From assembly GCA_944389815.1 (NCBI GenBank), contig CALXNS010000093.1, positions 1 through 45,980 on the forward strand: a stretch of 45,980 bases of DNA. Reading direction: 5' to 3'. Every line of letters begins with the position of its first letter. The first letter of the stretch is position 1. Below are positions 33,984 through 41,954 of the stretch, one piece after another. Below the pieces are notes generated by a model. It was not told where the DNA came from and searched no databases. It saw only the letters and a program-made list of their open reading frames with translations. Source of the stretch: an uncultured Victivallis sp. (lineage in GTDB: Bacteria; Verrucomicrobiota; Lentisphaeria; Victivallales; Victivallaceae). The position numbers were made by a program, and so were the translations under genes.

Positions 33984-34789
33984 GCGCAGCTCCTCTCTAC
34001 GCCACCATCCGAACCGAGTTCATACACCCCAAGCGGAACATCCTGACGGATGATGCCGAATTCCACATCCGTCCGGCCCATTTCCCGCAGCCGATCGACA
34101 AAAAGCCGTTCCACAAGTTCCGGAGAATTGCACTCTCCGCTCAAATGTGCCAGCAGCAGCAAACGGGTACGCCGTGTCAGCAATTGGTCGAGCACTGCCA
34201 GCGCCGCCCGGTTGTCCAGATGACCGTGGCGGCCGAGAATCCGCCGTTTCAAATAGAGCTGACGATCGGAATTCCGCAACATTTGCTCATCATAATTGCT
34301 CTCCAGGATCAGTGCGTCACAATCCGCCAGATACCGGAGGGCAAGCGCGTTGACGTTTCCGAGGTCGGTGGCGACGCCGATACGGCACTCCCCGTGCCGG
34401 ATGACAAAACCCACCGGATTCACTGCGTCGTGCTGCACGGCAAAGGGAAAAACGTCAAAACCGCCGACGGAAAACATGCCGCCGGGTTCGAACTCGATCA
34501 CCCGCTCCGGAAGTTTCCCCTTGCGCCGAAGATAATTTGCCGTCTCGGGCGCAGTGCACAATGGAATCCCAAGTTCGTCACAAAAGACCCGACACCCTTT
34601 GGAGTGATCTTCATGTTCGTGCGTCAGGAGCGCCGCATCGAGACGTTCGGGGCGCAGATGAAGCTGTTCCATCCGGCAGCGGGTCTCCTTGCGCGAGAAG
34701 CCGACATCGACAATGATCGCCCCTTCTGCCGATGAAATCACAAATGCATTGCCGCGACTGCCGCTGCCGAGAACGCCCAGTTTGACCAT
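33977..34789 (-). CDS. Metallo-beta-lactamase-fold hydrolase, WalJ/YycJ-like
   Basis: 270 aa. The family opening KLGVLGSGSRGNAFVISS is followed by VDVGFS, the metal motif THEHEDH, FAVQHDAVNPVGFVI, GVATDLG (metal-bridging Asp), ESNYDEQMLRNSDR and AHLSGECNSPE (third His region). These match the single-domain YycJ/WalJ MBL family, putative exonucleases encoded beside the WalRK cell-wall regulators in Firmicutes. The start is ATG 34789, with an upstream in-frame codon at 34801 as the alternative. First gene of the six-gene cell-wall run, with its own promoter. Confidence 0.9.
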   Translation of the reverse strand: MVKLGVLGSGSRGNAFVISSAEGAIIVDVGFSRKETRCRMEQLHLRPERLDAALLTHEHEDHSKGCRVFCDELGIPLCTAPETANYLRRKGKLPERVIEFEPGGMFSVGGFDVFPFAVQHDAVNPVGFVIRHGECRIGVATDLGNVNALALRYLADCDALILESNYDEQMLRNSDRQLYLKRRILGRHGHLDNRAALAVLDQLLTRRTRLLLLAHLSGECNSPELVERLFVDRLREMGRTDVEFGIIRQDVPLGVYELGSDGGVERSCAC

Positions 34790-34880
34790 AATATTCCACA
34801 CTGTCCCAACGCCGCTCGCCGCGGCGAAAAAAAATTATTTCAAAAATTACCGGAAACGGACTGGAAAAAAGCCGTTTTGA

Positions 34881-34909
34881 AATTTAAATTCTAAACGAAC
34901 AAAAAGCAA
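34881..34909 (-). promoter_or_regulatory. Promoter of the MBL-kinase-RodA run
   Basis: Minus strand: -35 TTGCTT (34904-34909), 17-nt spacer, -10 TAAATT (34881-34886). Predicted start near 34874, giving a leader of about 85 nt. It lies back-to-back with the rpoN -10 box. Confidence 0.55.
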
Positions 34910-34948
34910 TCTTATTTTTACGTTATCTTTGAGATTTTTTATACTTTT

Positions 34949-34954
34949 TATAAT
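34949..34954 (+). promoter_or_regulatory. rpoN -10 box (leaderless transcript predicted)
   Basis: Perfect TATAAT with the ATG of rpoN only 8 nt after it. The expected start (7 nt downstream, ~34961) is at or beside the ATG, and no Shine-Dalgarno is present. No good -35 box at standard distance; TTGAGA at 34929 is 14 nt away. Confidence 0.55.
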
Positions 34955-34962
34955 ATATCACC

Positions 34963-36393
34963 ATGTCCGGCAATCAACAAACGCTTTCCAACACTTTACG
35001 CCAGGAACAACAGCTCTCCACCCGGCAGCTGCAATCCCTCGAACTGCTCAATTTGCCCGCTCTGGAACTGGAGGACCGTCTCCTTCAGGAGCTTGCCGCC
35101 AATCCGGTTCTGGAGGAGGCCCCGCCCGACGGACAGGAAGAAATCGATCTGACCACTTCCTCCACCGCCGACTCCGATGCTCCGGAAAAGGAGGACGAAG
35201 CGACACTTGACGAACACGCCGCCGACTCCGACGAATGGCAGGATGAACTTCCCGTGCCGGAAGGCGACCATGAAACCGATTCGGGCGAACTTCGCGATTA
35301 TCTGCTCAATTCCATCGCTGCCGCCCCTTCGCTTCAGACGCAGTTGCTTGATGAACTTGCGGTGGCGGACACCGACCCGCGAACCAGACTCCTCGCCGAA
35401 CAGGTGATCGGCAGCATCGACGATTCCGGTTATTTACGCACTCCGGCGGCAGATATCGCCATGGCGGCTGACGCCGACCTGACGGAAGTAGAACGGGCAA
35501 TCCGCCTCGTGCAAAGTTTCGATCCCCCGGGCGTCGGCTGCCGTGATCTCGCCGAATGCCTCAAACTTCAGCTCGAACGCACGGGAAAACTTACTCCGTT
35601 GCTGCGCGAGATCCTCGATCACCACCTCGAAGACATCGCCCGCAACCGCATGCCGCAACTGGCGAAAACGTTGCACATTACGCCGGAGGAACTCTCCGCA
35701 AACCTGGCCGAACTGCGCAAACTCAATCCGCATCCGGGGGCGGGTTTCGCTCCGACCGCCTCGGAATTCGTCGTGCCGGAAGCTGAAATCATCCGCACCG
35801 AAGACGGTTACGCGGCAATTCCGCGACGCGGAACCATGCCGCGGCTCTTCCTTGCGGAACGTTATCTGAAGATGCTGGAAAACCCCGATCTCACGTCGGA
35901 GGAGCGCTCCTACCTGCGGGAAAAACTCCAGCAGGCACGCGAATTCATGCACGCGCTCGAACTGCGTCAAAGCACCATTCTGCGCATTGCCGAAGTGCTG
36001 GCCCGCACTCAGCGCGACTTCCTCGATCACGGCGTCGAAGCGCTCCATCCGCTGACGATGCGCCAGGTCGGCGAGGAACTTGAACTGCACGAAACCACCA
36101 TCAGCCGGGCGGTCGCCAATAAATACATTCAAACACCGCGCGGGATTTTTCCCTTCCGGTATTTTTTCAGCAGCGGATTCGCCGCCGAGAACGGCGAAGA
36201 GCTCTCCAACCGCGCCGTCATGGAGAAAATCCGCGAACTCGTCGATGCCGAAGACCCTGCAAAGCCGCTCTCCGACGATAAAATCGCCTCGCTTCTCAAA
36301 CAGAGCGGAATCACCGTCGCCCGCCGCACTGTCGCCAAATATCGTGAAGCGATCAACATCCCCGCCTCCAATCTCCGGAAAAAACATTTCTGA
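34963..36393 (+). CDS. rpoN: RNA polymerase sigma-54 factor
   Basis: Alternative sigma factor requiring AAA+ activators (476 aa). Region I is Gln/Leu-rich (LRQEQQLSTRQLQSLELLNLPALELEDRL). Region II is strongly acidic (about 47-110). The core-binding and HTH parts follow (ETTISRAVANKYIQTPRGIFPFRYFF), and the RpoN box ARRTVAKYRE is near residue 450 before the C-terminal SNLRKK. No Shine-Dalgarno is seen before the ATG. No activator or GGN10GC promoter was recognised elsewhere in the window. Confidence 0.96.
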   Translation: MSGNQQTLSNTLRQEQQLSTRQLQSLELLNLPALELEDRLLQELAANPVLEEAPPDGQEEIDLTTSSTADSDAPEKEDEATLDEHAADSDEWQDELPVPEGDHETDSGELRDYLLNSIAAAPSLQTQLLDELAVADTDPRTRLLAEQVIGSIDDSGYLRTPAADIAMAADADLTEVERAIRLVQSFDPPGVGCRDLAECLKLQLERTGKLTPLLREILDHHLEDIARNRMPQLAKTLHITPEELSANLAELRKLNPHPGAGFAPTASEFVVPEAEIIRTEDGYAAIPRRGTMPRLFLAERYLKMLENPDLTSEERSYLREKLQQAREFMHALELRQSTILRIAEVLARTQRDFLDHGVEALHPLTMRQVGEELELHETTISRAVANKYIQTPRGIFPFRYFFSSGFAAENGEELSNRAVMEKIRELVDAEDPAKPLSDDKIASLLKQSGITVARRTVAKYREAINIPASNLRKKHF

Positions 36394-36435
36394 TCGCCAA
36401 ACGCCCCACCCACCAACCGGACGTGCCGCGCACAC

Positions 36436-36463
36436 AAAAAAACAGCCCGCCACTTCCCGGGCT
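36436..36463 (-). terminator. Second terminator after purC
   Basis: Minus strand: stem AGCCCG/CGGGCT with an 8-nt loop, followed by G and seven T residues (36436-36442). On the plus strand there is no T-run, so it mainly serves purC. Confidence 0.7.
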
Positions 36464-36476
36464 TGTGCGTCAGGGC

Positions 36477-36514
36477 AAAAAAAACCGCCCCGACGGAAAC
36501 TCCGCGGAGCGGTT
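36477..36514 (-). terminator. First terminator after purC
   Basis: Minus strand: AACCGCTCC pairs with GGGGCGGTT (one mismatch) around a GC-rich loop, followed by eight T residues (36477-36484). It starts about 17 nt after the purC stop. Confidence 0.8.
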
Positions 36515-36530
36515 CAATTTTTTTCAATCG

Positions 36531-37427
36531 TCAGAGCGATTTTCCGGTCAACATCCGGTACGCATCCAGATATTTCTCCGTCGTTCTGGCAACCACATCC
36601 GCAGGAAGATCCGGTCCCGGAGCGGTTTTATTCCAGTCGAGCGTCTCCAGGTAATCGCGGACATACTGTTTATCCAGACTTACCGGACTCGTGCCGACCC
36701 GATACTGATCCGCCGGCCAGAAACGGCTCGAATCCGGCGTGAGTACTTCGTCAACCAGAATGATTTTTCCATCCAGTTCGCCGAATTCGAACTTCGTATC
36801 GGCCACGATGATCCCGCGTTTCTCGGCGTAATCGCGCGCGGTGCTGTAAATCTTCAGCGCCATGTCACGCAGGATCGTCGCCTTCTCCAGACCGATCCGT
36901 TCCGCGACTCCCTCAAAGGAGATCGCTTCATCGTGTTCGCCGATCTCCGCCTTGGTCGACGGCGTGAACAACGGTTCATCGAGTTTGGACGCCAGTTGAT
37001 ATCCGGAACGCAGTTTCAGTCCCGACACCATCCCCGTCTTCTGATAATCCTTCCAGCCGCTGCCGACCAGATAACCGCGCACGATGCATTCGATCGGAAA
37101 AACCTTCGCCTTGCGCACGATCATCGAACGCCCCTGCAGATCCTTCACATAGGGTCGCAGTTCCGGACGGCTGCTCACATCCGCAGTAATCAGATGATTC
37201 GGCACATCACGCATCAAATCAAACCAGAAAAGCGATATCTGCGTGAGAACCTCTCCCTTGCGCGGCACACCGCAGGGCATCACCACGTCGAACGCGCTGA
37301 TCCGGTCGGTCGCCACGAAAAGCAGCGCATCACCGAGATCGTAGACATCACGAACCTTGCCGCGATTGAGCAGCGGCAATCCCGGTATCTCCGTCTGCAG
37401 CAGCGCATGGTTGGCATCGTACAACAT
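36531..37427 (-). CDS. purC: Phosphoribosylaminoimidazole-succinocarboxamide synthase
   Basis: Purine pathway enzyme (SAICAR synthetase), joining CAIR and aspartate with ATP. Motifs: [13 protein letters not shown] (ATP loop), [40 protein letters not shown] and [15 protein letters not shown]. About 298 aa, the longer eukaryote-like form. The start is ATG 37427 with GGATGG eight nt upstream; ATG 37439 has the ribosome site too close. It lies 22 nt after rplU, where L27 (rpmA) is usually found, so it probably shares the rplU transcript. Confidence 0.94.
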   Translation of the reverse strand: MLYDANHALLQTEIPGLPLLNRGKVRDVYDLGDALLFVATDRISAFDVVMPCGVPRKGEVLTQISLFWFDLMRDVPNHLITADVSSRPELRPYVKDLQGRSMIVRKAKVFPIECIVRGYLVGSGWKDYQKTGMVSGLKLRSGYQLASKLDEPLFTPSTKAEIGEHDEAISFEGVAERIGLEKATILRDMALKIYSTARDYAEKRGIIVADTKFEFGELDGKIILVDEVLTPDSSRFWPADQYRVGTSPVSLDKQYVRDYLETLDWNKTAPGPDLPADVVARTTEKYLDAYRMLTGKSL

Positions 37428-37449
37428 TTTTCGAACCATCCGCCGTTGT

Positions 37450-37764
37450 TCAGCCCTTGATCTCGCCGATTTCGACCCGGGTCAGCGACTGCCGGTGACC
37501 CTGCGTGCGGCGATAGCCCTTGCGGCGCTTCATCTTGAAGACGATGATCTTCTTGCCGCGGAACTGATCCTTCACCTCGGCGGCAACCGTCGCACCTTCC
37601 ACCAGCGGCGTCCCGACATTGAGCTTCCCGCCCTCTTCGCCGACGGCCAGAACCTTGTCGAACACCACCTTGGAACCGACTTCGCCGTCAAGTTTCTCCA
37701 CTTCCACCAGATCGCCGGTTTTGACCTTGTACTGTTTGCTGCCGGTCTGAATGATCGCGTACAT
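37450..37764 (-). CDS. rplU: 50S ribosomal protein L21
   Basis: 104 aa ribosomal protein. [18 protein letters not shown] at the N-terminus and the basic [22 protein letters not shown] at the C-terminus (23S contact) are diagnostic. AAGGAGAG precedes the ATG, with a clear promoter upstream. The usual partner rpmA (L27) does not follow; purC does. Confidence 0.97.
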   Translation of the reverse strand: MYAIIQTGSKQYKVKTGDLVEVEKLDGEVGSKVVFDKVLAVGEEGGKLNVGTPLVEGATVAAEVKDQFRGKKIIVFKMKRRKGYRRTQGHRQSLTRVEIGEIKG

Positions 37765-37829
37765 GTTGCTCTCTCCTTATTTCGTTATGATTAAAACAAC
37801 CGTTTCGTCTTTTTCGCACATATCTTGAT

Positions 37830-37857
37830 AATATACACCGCGATCACTCTTTTGCAA
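37830..37857 (-). promoter_or_regulatory. rplU promoter
   Basis: Minus strand: -35 TTGCAA (37852-37857), 16-nt spacer, -10 TATATT (37830-37835). The -35 box lies within the last codons of the glycosyltransferase gene upstream. Leader of about 60 nt. Confidence 0.7.
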
Positions 37858-38572
37858 GCACCATCCGGGGGAGATTTTTGACGATCTTCAACAGAAACAC
37901 CGTCCCCGCCTTCCACAGCGGCTGCCCGTAACGGAGTTTCACCTGCAATTCGTCGCGCAGACACCGGAAACGATGTCGGTCGGACAGCCCCCCTTCCCGA
38001 TAGAACGCCAGCACTTCCGGAAGGTACAGCGGTGTGATCTTCTCCACATTGACCGCCCGGTACATGAAATCATAATCCCCCAGCAATCGGAGCGTTTCAT
38101 CGTACACGCCGATTCTGCGGTACACCGCGCGCGGCACGAACATCGACGGATGCGGCGCAAACGCCCCCCGCCAGCGGTTCTCCGGACGGAATCCGCGCAC
38201 CCGGCCCTGATGTTCATACTCCACGTCGCCCCACAGGATCGTCCGCTCCATATCGGCGGTTTGAAACGCCTCCGCCACACGCCGCAACGCCCCGGGATAA
38301 TAGCGATCCCCCGAATTGAGGATGCCGATGACCTCCCCGGTCGCCCGGGCGATGCCTTTATTCATCGCCTCGTAAATGCCGTGATCCGGTTCACTCACGA
38401 AACAACCGATCTTCGCACCGTAGGCGGCGACCCGGTCGACTGTTCCGTCATTCGATGCGCCGTCGATGACGATGTATTCCACGTCGTCCCAATCCTGTTC
38501 CAGCACCGAACGAATCGTTTCATCGATCCCGGAAACGTTGTTGCGGACGACGGTGACAACCGAAATCTTCAC
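37844..38572 (-). CDS. Family 2 glycosyltransferase
   Basis: 242 aa GT-A enzyme of the WcaA/colanic-acid type. SVVTVVRNNVSGIDETIRSVLEQ opens the nucleotide-binding fold. It is followed by DGASNDGT, EPDHGIYEAMNKGIARATGEVIGILNSGDRYYPG (the DxD-like metal site is NSGD) and GDYDFMYRAV (putative base/acceptor region). There is no transmembrane helix apart from a mildly hydrophobic C-terminal stretch. It starts 3 nt after the SGNH hydrolase gene, so the two are co-expressed. Likely role in surface polysaccharide assembly; the sugar is unknown. Confidence 0.88.
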   Translation of the reverse strand: MKISVVTVVRNNVSGIDETIRSVLEQDWDDVEYIVIDGASNDGTVDRVAAYGAKIGCFVSEPDHGIYEAMNKGIARATGEVIGILNSGDRYYPGALRRVAEAFQTADMERTILWGDVEYEHQGRVRGFRPENRWRGAFAPHPSMFVPRAVYRRIGVYDETLRLLGDYDFMYRAVNVEKITPLYLPEVLAFYREGGLSDRHRFRCLRDELQVKLRYGQPLWKAGTVFLLKIVKNLPRMVLAKE

Positions 38573-38575
38573 GGC

Positions 38576-39895
38576 TTATTTTTCCGGGAACAACGCCAGA
38601 AGTGAATCGACAAACAATCCCATTCCGAACTTGTTCGGATGGTTGATGCAGTTGACCATCAACGTATTGTACGGGATTCCCATCCGCCAGAGCCGGCCGT
38701 AGCGCAACGAAGCGTCCGCCAGGGCAATGGAGTTTTCCGCGGCAAATTGCCGCAGAAATTTCACGTAGTCGCGCGGATCCTCGTCGATCTCCCGCTGCCG
38801 GTCCAGCCCCATCCAGTCCGGACGGATGTAATGCGGCGTGAGAATGATCCATTCGATCTTCCGCTCCTGGAAATCCTTCCGGAAACGGTTGTAATTCGCC
38901 TCCCACGCTTCCGCCGGCAACCCGGCGTCGTTAACGAATTCCGAGATGATCAGATCCGGTTCGGCAGCCAGCACCTTCTCCGCATAATTGTGCGGTGAAC
39001 CCGGTGGTTCCCCCAGAAAACTATTCGTATTGCGTCCGCCCCAGGCAACCGTCTGCAACCGAATCCGGCTCTGCGGGAACCGGTTCTGCAAACCTGCCAC
39101 GAACCGGTTCTGCCAGCGCAGTTGCGCATCATGGAGGAATCCGCCGTCCGTCACGCTGTCGCCGAATGCCAGAACATGCAGTTCTTCGCCGGAACGCAGT
39201 TTGCGCAACGTCTCCGGCAACAGTTTTTCCGCGGTTCCGGAAAGATCCTTTTCCGGATACGCCTGCTCCAGCACCGGGAAAAACATCGATTCATCCAATT
39301 TTTCCGGACGGCCGGAAAAATAGATGTTCGCCACACAAACTTCATCCGCCGCCGGCAGCGGCGGCTGCGGCGTCGCCACATGCGGTTCTCCGGTACGCAC
39401 CCGATATTTCCCGTCCAGAGCGCGCATCACCGAATCGATCCGTCCCGGCGCATAACGGTACGAAATCAGCACCGTCGCCCCTTCCGGAATACCGCCTTCC
39501 GGCAGCCGCCCGAAGGAACCCCATTCGAAATCGCCGTTGAAATCCTTTCCCGCCGTAAAAACGCGCCCGTCCTCATCCGCGGATTCAATCCGCAACGATG
39601 CCGGGTCGAGCGCACCTCGCACACTGCACTCCTGCGCCCGCAACCCGTTCAGGCAAACTCCCTTCTGCCAGCCGCCCCAGCCGGAAGGATTGTACGCGGG
39701 AAAATTTTCATAACGCTCGTGCACCACCTCCCGATATTCCGGAGGCGCGCACTCCAGACGTTGAACTTTGCCGTCCGCTGCGATGACGTCAAAACTCCAG
39801 GGACTCCCCTCGACCGTCTTCAACGTTACCGGTTCCAGCGCAGCCAGCAGACCGCAGGCGCCCAGCGCCGCGGCGGAAATGGTTTGTTTCAGCAT
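38576..39895 (-). CDS. Exported SGNH/GDSL-type hydrolase
   Basis: 439 aa. A signal peptide ([16 protein letters not shown]) is followed by an N-terminal beta-rich domain (about 20-240) and a C-terminal SGNH esterase domain. Block I is [11 protein letters not shown] (nucleophile Ser), block II Gly in WGGRNTNSF, block III Asn in ISEFVNDAG, and block [17 protein letters not shown] with the catalytic His (the usual DxxH Asp is replaced by Asn). The start is ATG 39895, overlapping the trpB stop; a longer upstream frame lies inside trpB and adds no recognisable sequence. A carbohydrate esterase role (deacetylation) is typical for such fusions. Confidence 0.82.
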   Translation of the reverse strand: MLKQTISAAALGACGLLAALEPVTLKTVEGSPWSFDVIAADGKVQRLECAPPEYREVVHERYENFPAYNPSGWGGWQKGVCLNGLRAQECSVRGALDPASLRIESADEDGRVFTAGKDFNGDFEWGSFGRLPEGGIPEGATVLISYRYAPGRIDSVMRALDGKYRVRTGEPHVATPQPPLPAADEVCVANIYFSGRPEKLDESMFFPVLEQAYPEKDLSGTAEKLLPETLRKLRSGEELHVLAFGDSVTDGGFLHDAQLRWQNRFVAGLQNRFPQSRIRLQTVAWGGRNTNSFLGEPPGSPHNYAEKVLAAEPDLIISEFVNDAGLPAEAWEANYNRFRKDFQERKIEWIILTPHYIRPDWMGLDRQREIDEDPRDYVKFLRQFAAENSIALADASLRYGRLWRMGIPYNTLMVNCINHPNKFGMGLFVDSLLALFPEK

Positions 39896-41139
39896 TTCGC
39901 CGTCTCTCCACTCTCCTTTTCCGGGAAACGATAGTTGTCGCCGTATCCGTAGTGTTCGACCACATAATCGACATCCTTGTCGCCGCGGCCGCTGCACGTG
40001 GCGAGAATCGAGCCGTAAGGATGACTCTGCGCCCACTTCATCGCATACGCGATTGCGTGTGCACTCTCCAGCGCAGGGATAATTCCTTCATAACGCGAAA
40101 GCTTGAAGAACGCATCAATTGCTTCCTCGTCCGTCACCGAAACGTAATTGACCCGCCCGAGATCCTTCCAGAAGGCGTGTTCCGGTCCGACGGAGGGATA
40201 GTCCAGCCCGCTAGCAATCGAATAGACCGGTGCCGGATCGCCGGAAGAAGTTTTCAACACGTAGCTGTCGAACCCGTGCATCGAACCGGGTTCCCCGTAC
40301 GTCAGCGTCGCGGCATGGTCGCCGAGACCGCTGCCCCGCCCCAGGGGTTCCACTCCATAGATGTCCACCGGGTCGTTCAGATATGCGGCAAACGAACCAA
40401 CCGAATTGCTCCCGCCGCCGACGCAGGCGCAGATCGCGTCCGGCAGATGCCCGGTCATCGAACGGAACTGTTCACGCGACTCCTCGCCGATGCAGAACTG
40501 GAAATCACGAACCATCAACGGAAACGGATGCGGCCCCAGCGCCGAACCGATGCAGTAGATCGAATCGCGGTAGTTGCGCGCATACGATTCGAACGCCGAA
40601 TCCACCGCCTCCTTCAACGTCTTCAAGCCGAACGTGACCGGAACCACCTTCGCGCCCAGAATCTTCATCCGCGTCACGTTGGGCGCCTGTTTGGCGATGT
40701 CCACCTCGCCCATGTGAATTTCGCACTCCAGCCCGAAATACGCCGCCGCCGTCGCCAGCGCCACGCCGTGCTGCCCGGCTCCGGTCTCCGCGATCAGCCG
40801 CTTCTTGCCCATGAACTTGGCCAGAAGACCTTCGCCCATGCAATGATTCAACTTATGGGCGCCGGTGTGGTTCAAATCCTCCCGCTTGAGGTAGATTTGA
40901 CAATTTCCGAGCCGCCGCGACAGCCGGTCGCAATGATACACCGGCGTCGGACGCCCCTGAAATTCACGCCGGATGCGACGCAGTTCATTGATGAAGTGCG
41001 CCGACTGGCAGATCGACTGATACGCGGTGGTGATTTCATCAAAAGCCGCCTGCAGCTCCGGCGGAAGATGCGCTCCGCCATAGGGACCGAAATGACCGTC
41101 GGGGGTCGGATAATCCCGGAAATAACGTGAGAAATCCAT
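39889..41139 (-). CDS. trpB: Tryptophan synthase beta chain
   Basis: PLP enzyme condensing indole with serine (416 aa). Evidence: [38 protein letters not shown] PLP block (Lys in HTGAHK), [35 protein letters not shown], the phosphate-binding GGGSNSVG and the C-terminal [11 protein letters not shown]. No trpA is adjacent; instead it starts a unit with an exported esterase and a glycosyltransferase. Its own promoter lies about 40-65 nt upstream. Classical TrpB1 by sequence; trpA may be elsewhere in the genome. Confidence 0.95.
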   Translation of the reverse strand: MDFSRYFRDYPTPDGHFGPYGGAHLPPELQAAFDEITTAYQSICQSAHFINELRRIRREFQGRPTPVYHCDRLSRRLGNCQIYLKREDLNHTGAHKLNHCMGEGLLAKFMGKKRLIAETGAGQHGVALATAAAYFGLECEIHMGEVDIAKQAPNVTRMKILGAKVVPVTFGLKTLKEAVDSAFESYARNYRDSIYCIGSALGPHPFPLMVRDFQFCIGEESREQFRSMTGHLPDAICACVGGGSNSVGSFAAYLNDPVDIYGVEPLGRGSGLGDHAATLTYGEPGSMHGFDSYVLKTSSGDPAPVYSIASGLDYPSVGPEHAFWKDLGRVNYVSVTDEEAIDAFFKLSRYEGIIPALESAHAIAYAMKWAQSHPYGSILATCSGRGDKDVDYVVEHYGYGDNYRFPEKESGETAKC

Positions 41140-41177
41140 TTTGCTTTCACTCCATTTATGAAAATTTGAATTCCTTC

Positions 41178-41206
41178 AATGTAACGCCGATTGTTTCAAA
41201 ATGCAA
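41178..41206 (-). promoter_or_regulatory. trpB promoter
   Basis: Minus strand: -35 TTGCAT (41201-41206), 17-nt spacer, -10 TACATT (41178-41183). No attenuator or leader peptide is seen in the ~30-nt leader. Confidence 0.6.
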
Positions 41207-41261
41207 TCCCCGGCCGCGCAAAATTATAAAATCCGCCCAGCTCTCCCGCTTCGTCCCCAAT

Positions 41262-41954
41262 TCAACCGATATCGATTCCGAAGGTGTCGCTCAAAATTTT
41301 CCCGTCCAGCTCCGGCAGCGCATCCAGTTCCGGCGCGGCGGAAAACAGTTCCTGCGGCTCGACGCCCCGCAGCGTGAACAGAAGCTCCGGCGCATCGTCG
41401 AGCCGCACGCTCACCGCGTAGAGCGCCGCCGCCAGATGCCGGCAGAGATCCGACCAGTCCGGGCAGTCGCAGTCGAACCGGATCTCCCCGGGACGCGGAA
41501 AAATCCCCTCTTCCGGGTCGCAAAGCAGCGCGATGATCTCATCGCTCAACTTTCCCTCCACCAGATCTGCGAGCGACGAAATCTTCCCCGCACAGCAACG
41601 ACGCAGCGCCGCCCAGCGCTCCTCTTCCAATGGTTCGATTTGAATGTGTATATGATACACTTCGCCGTCGATCACGATTGAATCGATCCTTCCCGGCGTG
41701 ATCTCCAGATCAGCCACCGAACCGTTGCGCAGGCAGCTCCGGCCGAGCGGAAGGCGGCTCTCGTAATCCTGAAACGCTTCGATGTGCCGGTTCCACGCCC
41801 GCCCCCAGAAACTCCGCGCAATCGACCGGCACGACGCGATCACGCCATGAAGTTCGCGCCCCTCGGCGCGGGCCACGTCCTGCGCCTGCTGCAACGCCCG
41901 TTTCCGGCGTTCGGCCGCCGGAACATAACCATTGTAGTCATCCTCGTAACGCAT
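41262..41954 (-). CDS. SWIM zinc-finger protein paired with SNF2 helicase
   Basis: 230 aa. The central-C-terminal SWIM motif reads CDCPDWSDLCRH (CxC...CxH) around residue 160, preceded by the usual IEPLEEERW beta domain and by SFWGRAWNRHIEAFQDYESRLPLGRSCLRNGSV-type N-terminal family sequence (WxxAWxxxLE block). SWIM proteins of this architecture are regularly encoded next to SNF2/RapA-type helicases and presumably act with them on DNA or RNA. The ATG lies inside the last 17 nt of the helicase gene with GGAGGG in front, implying coupled translation. Confidence 0.88.
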   Translation of the reverse strand: MRYEDDYNGYVPAAERRKRALQQAQDVARAEGRELHGVIASCRSIARSFWGRAWNRHIEAFQDYESRLPLGRSCLRNGSVADLEITPGRIDSIVIDGEVYHIHIQIEPLEEERWAALRRCCAGKISSLADLVEGKLSDEIIALLCDPEEGIFPRPGEIRFDCDCPDWSDLCRHLAAALYAVSVRLDDAPELLFTLRGVEPQELFSAAPELDALPELDGKILSDTFGIDIG

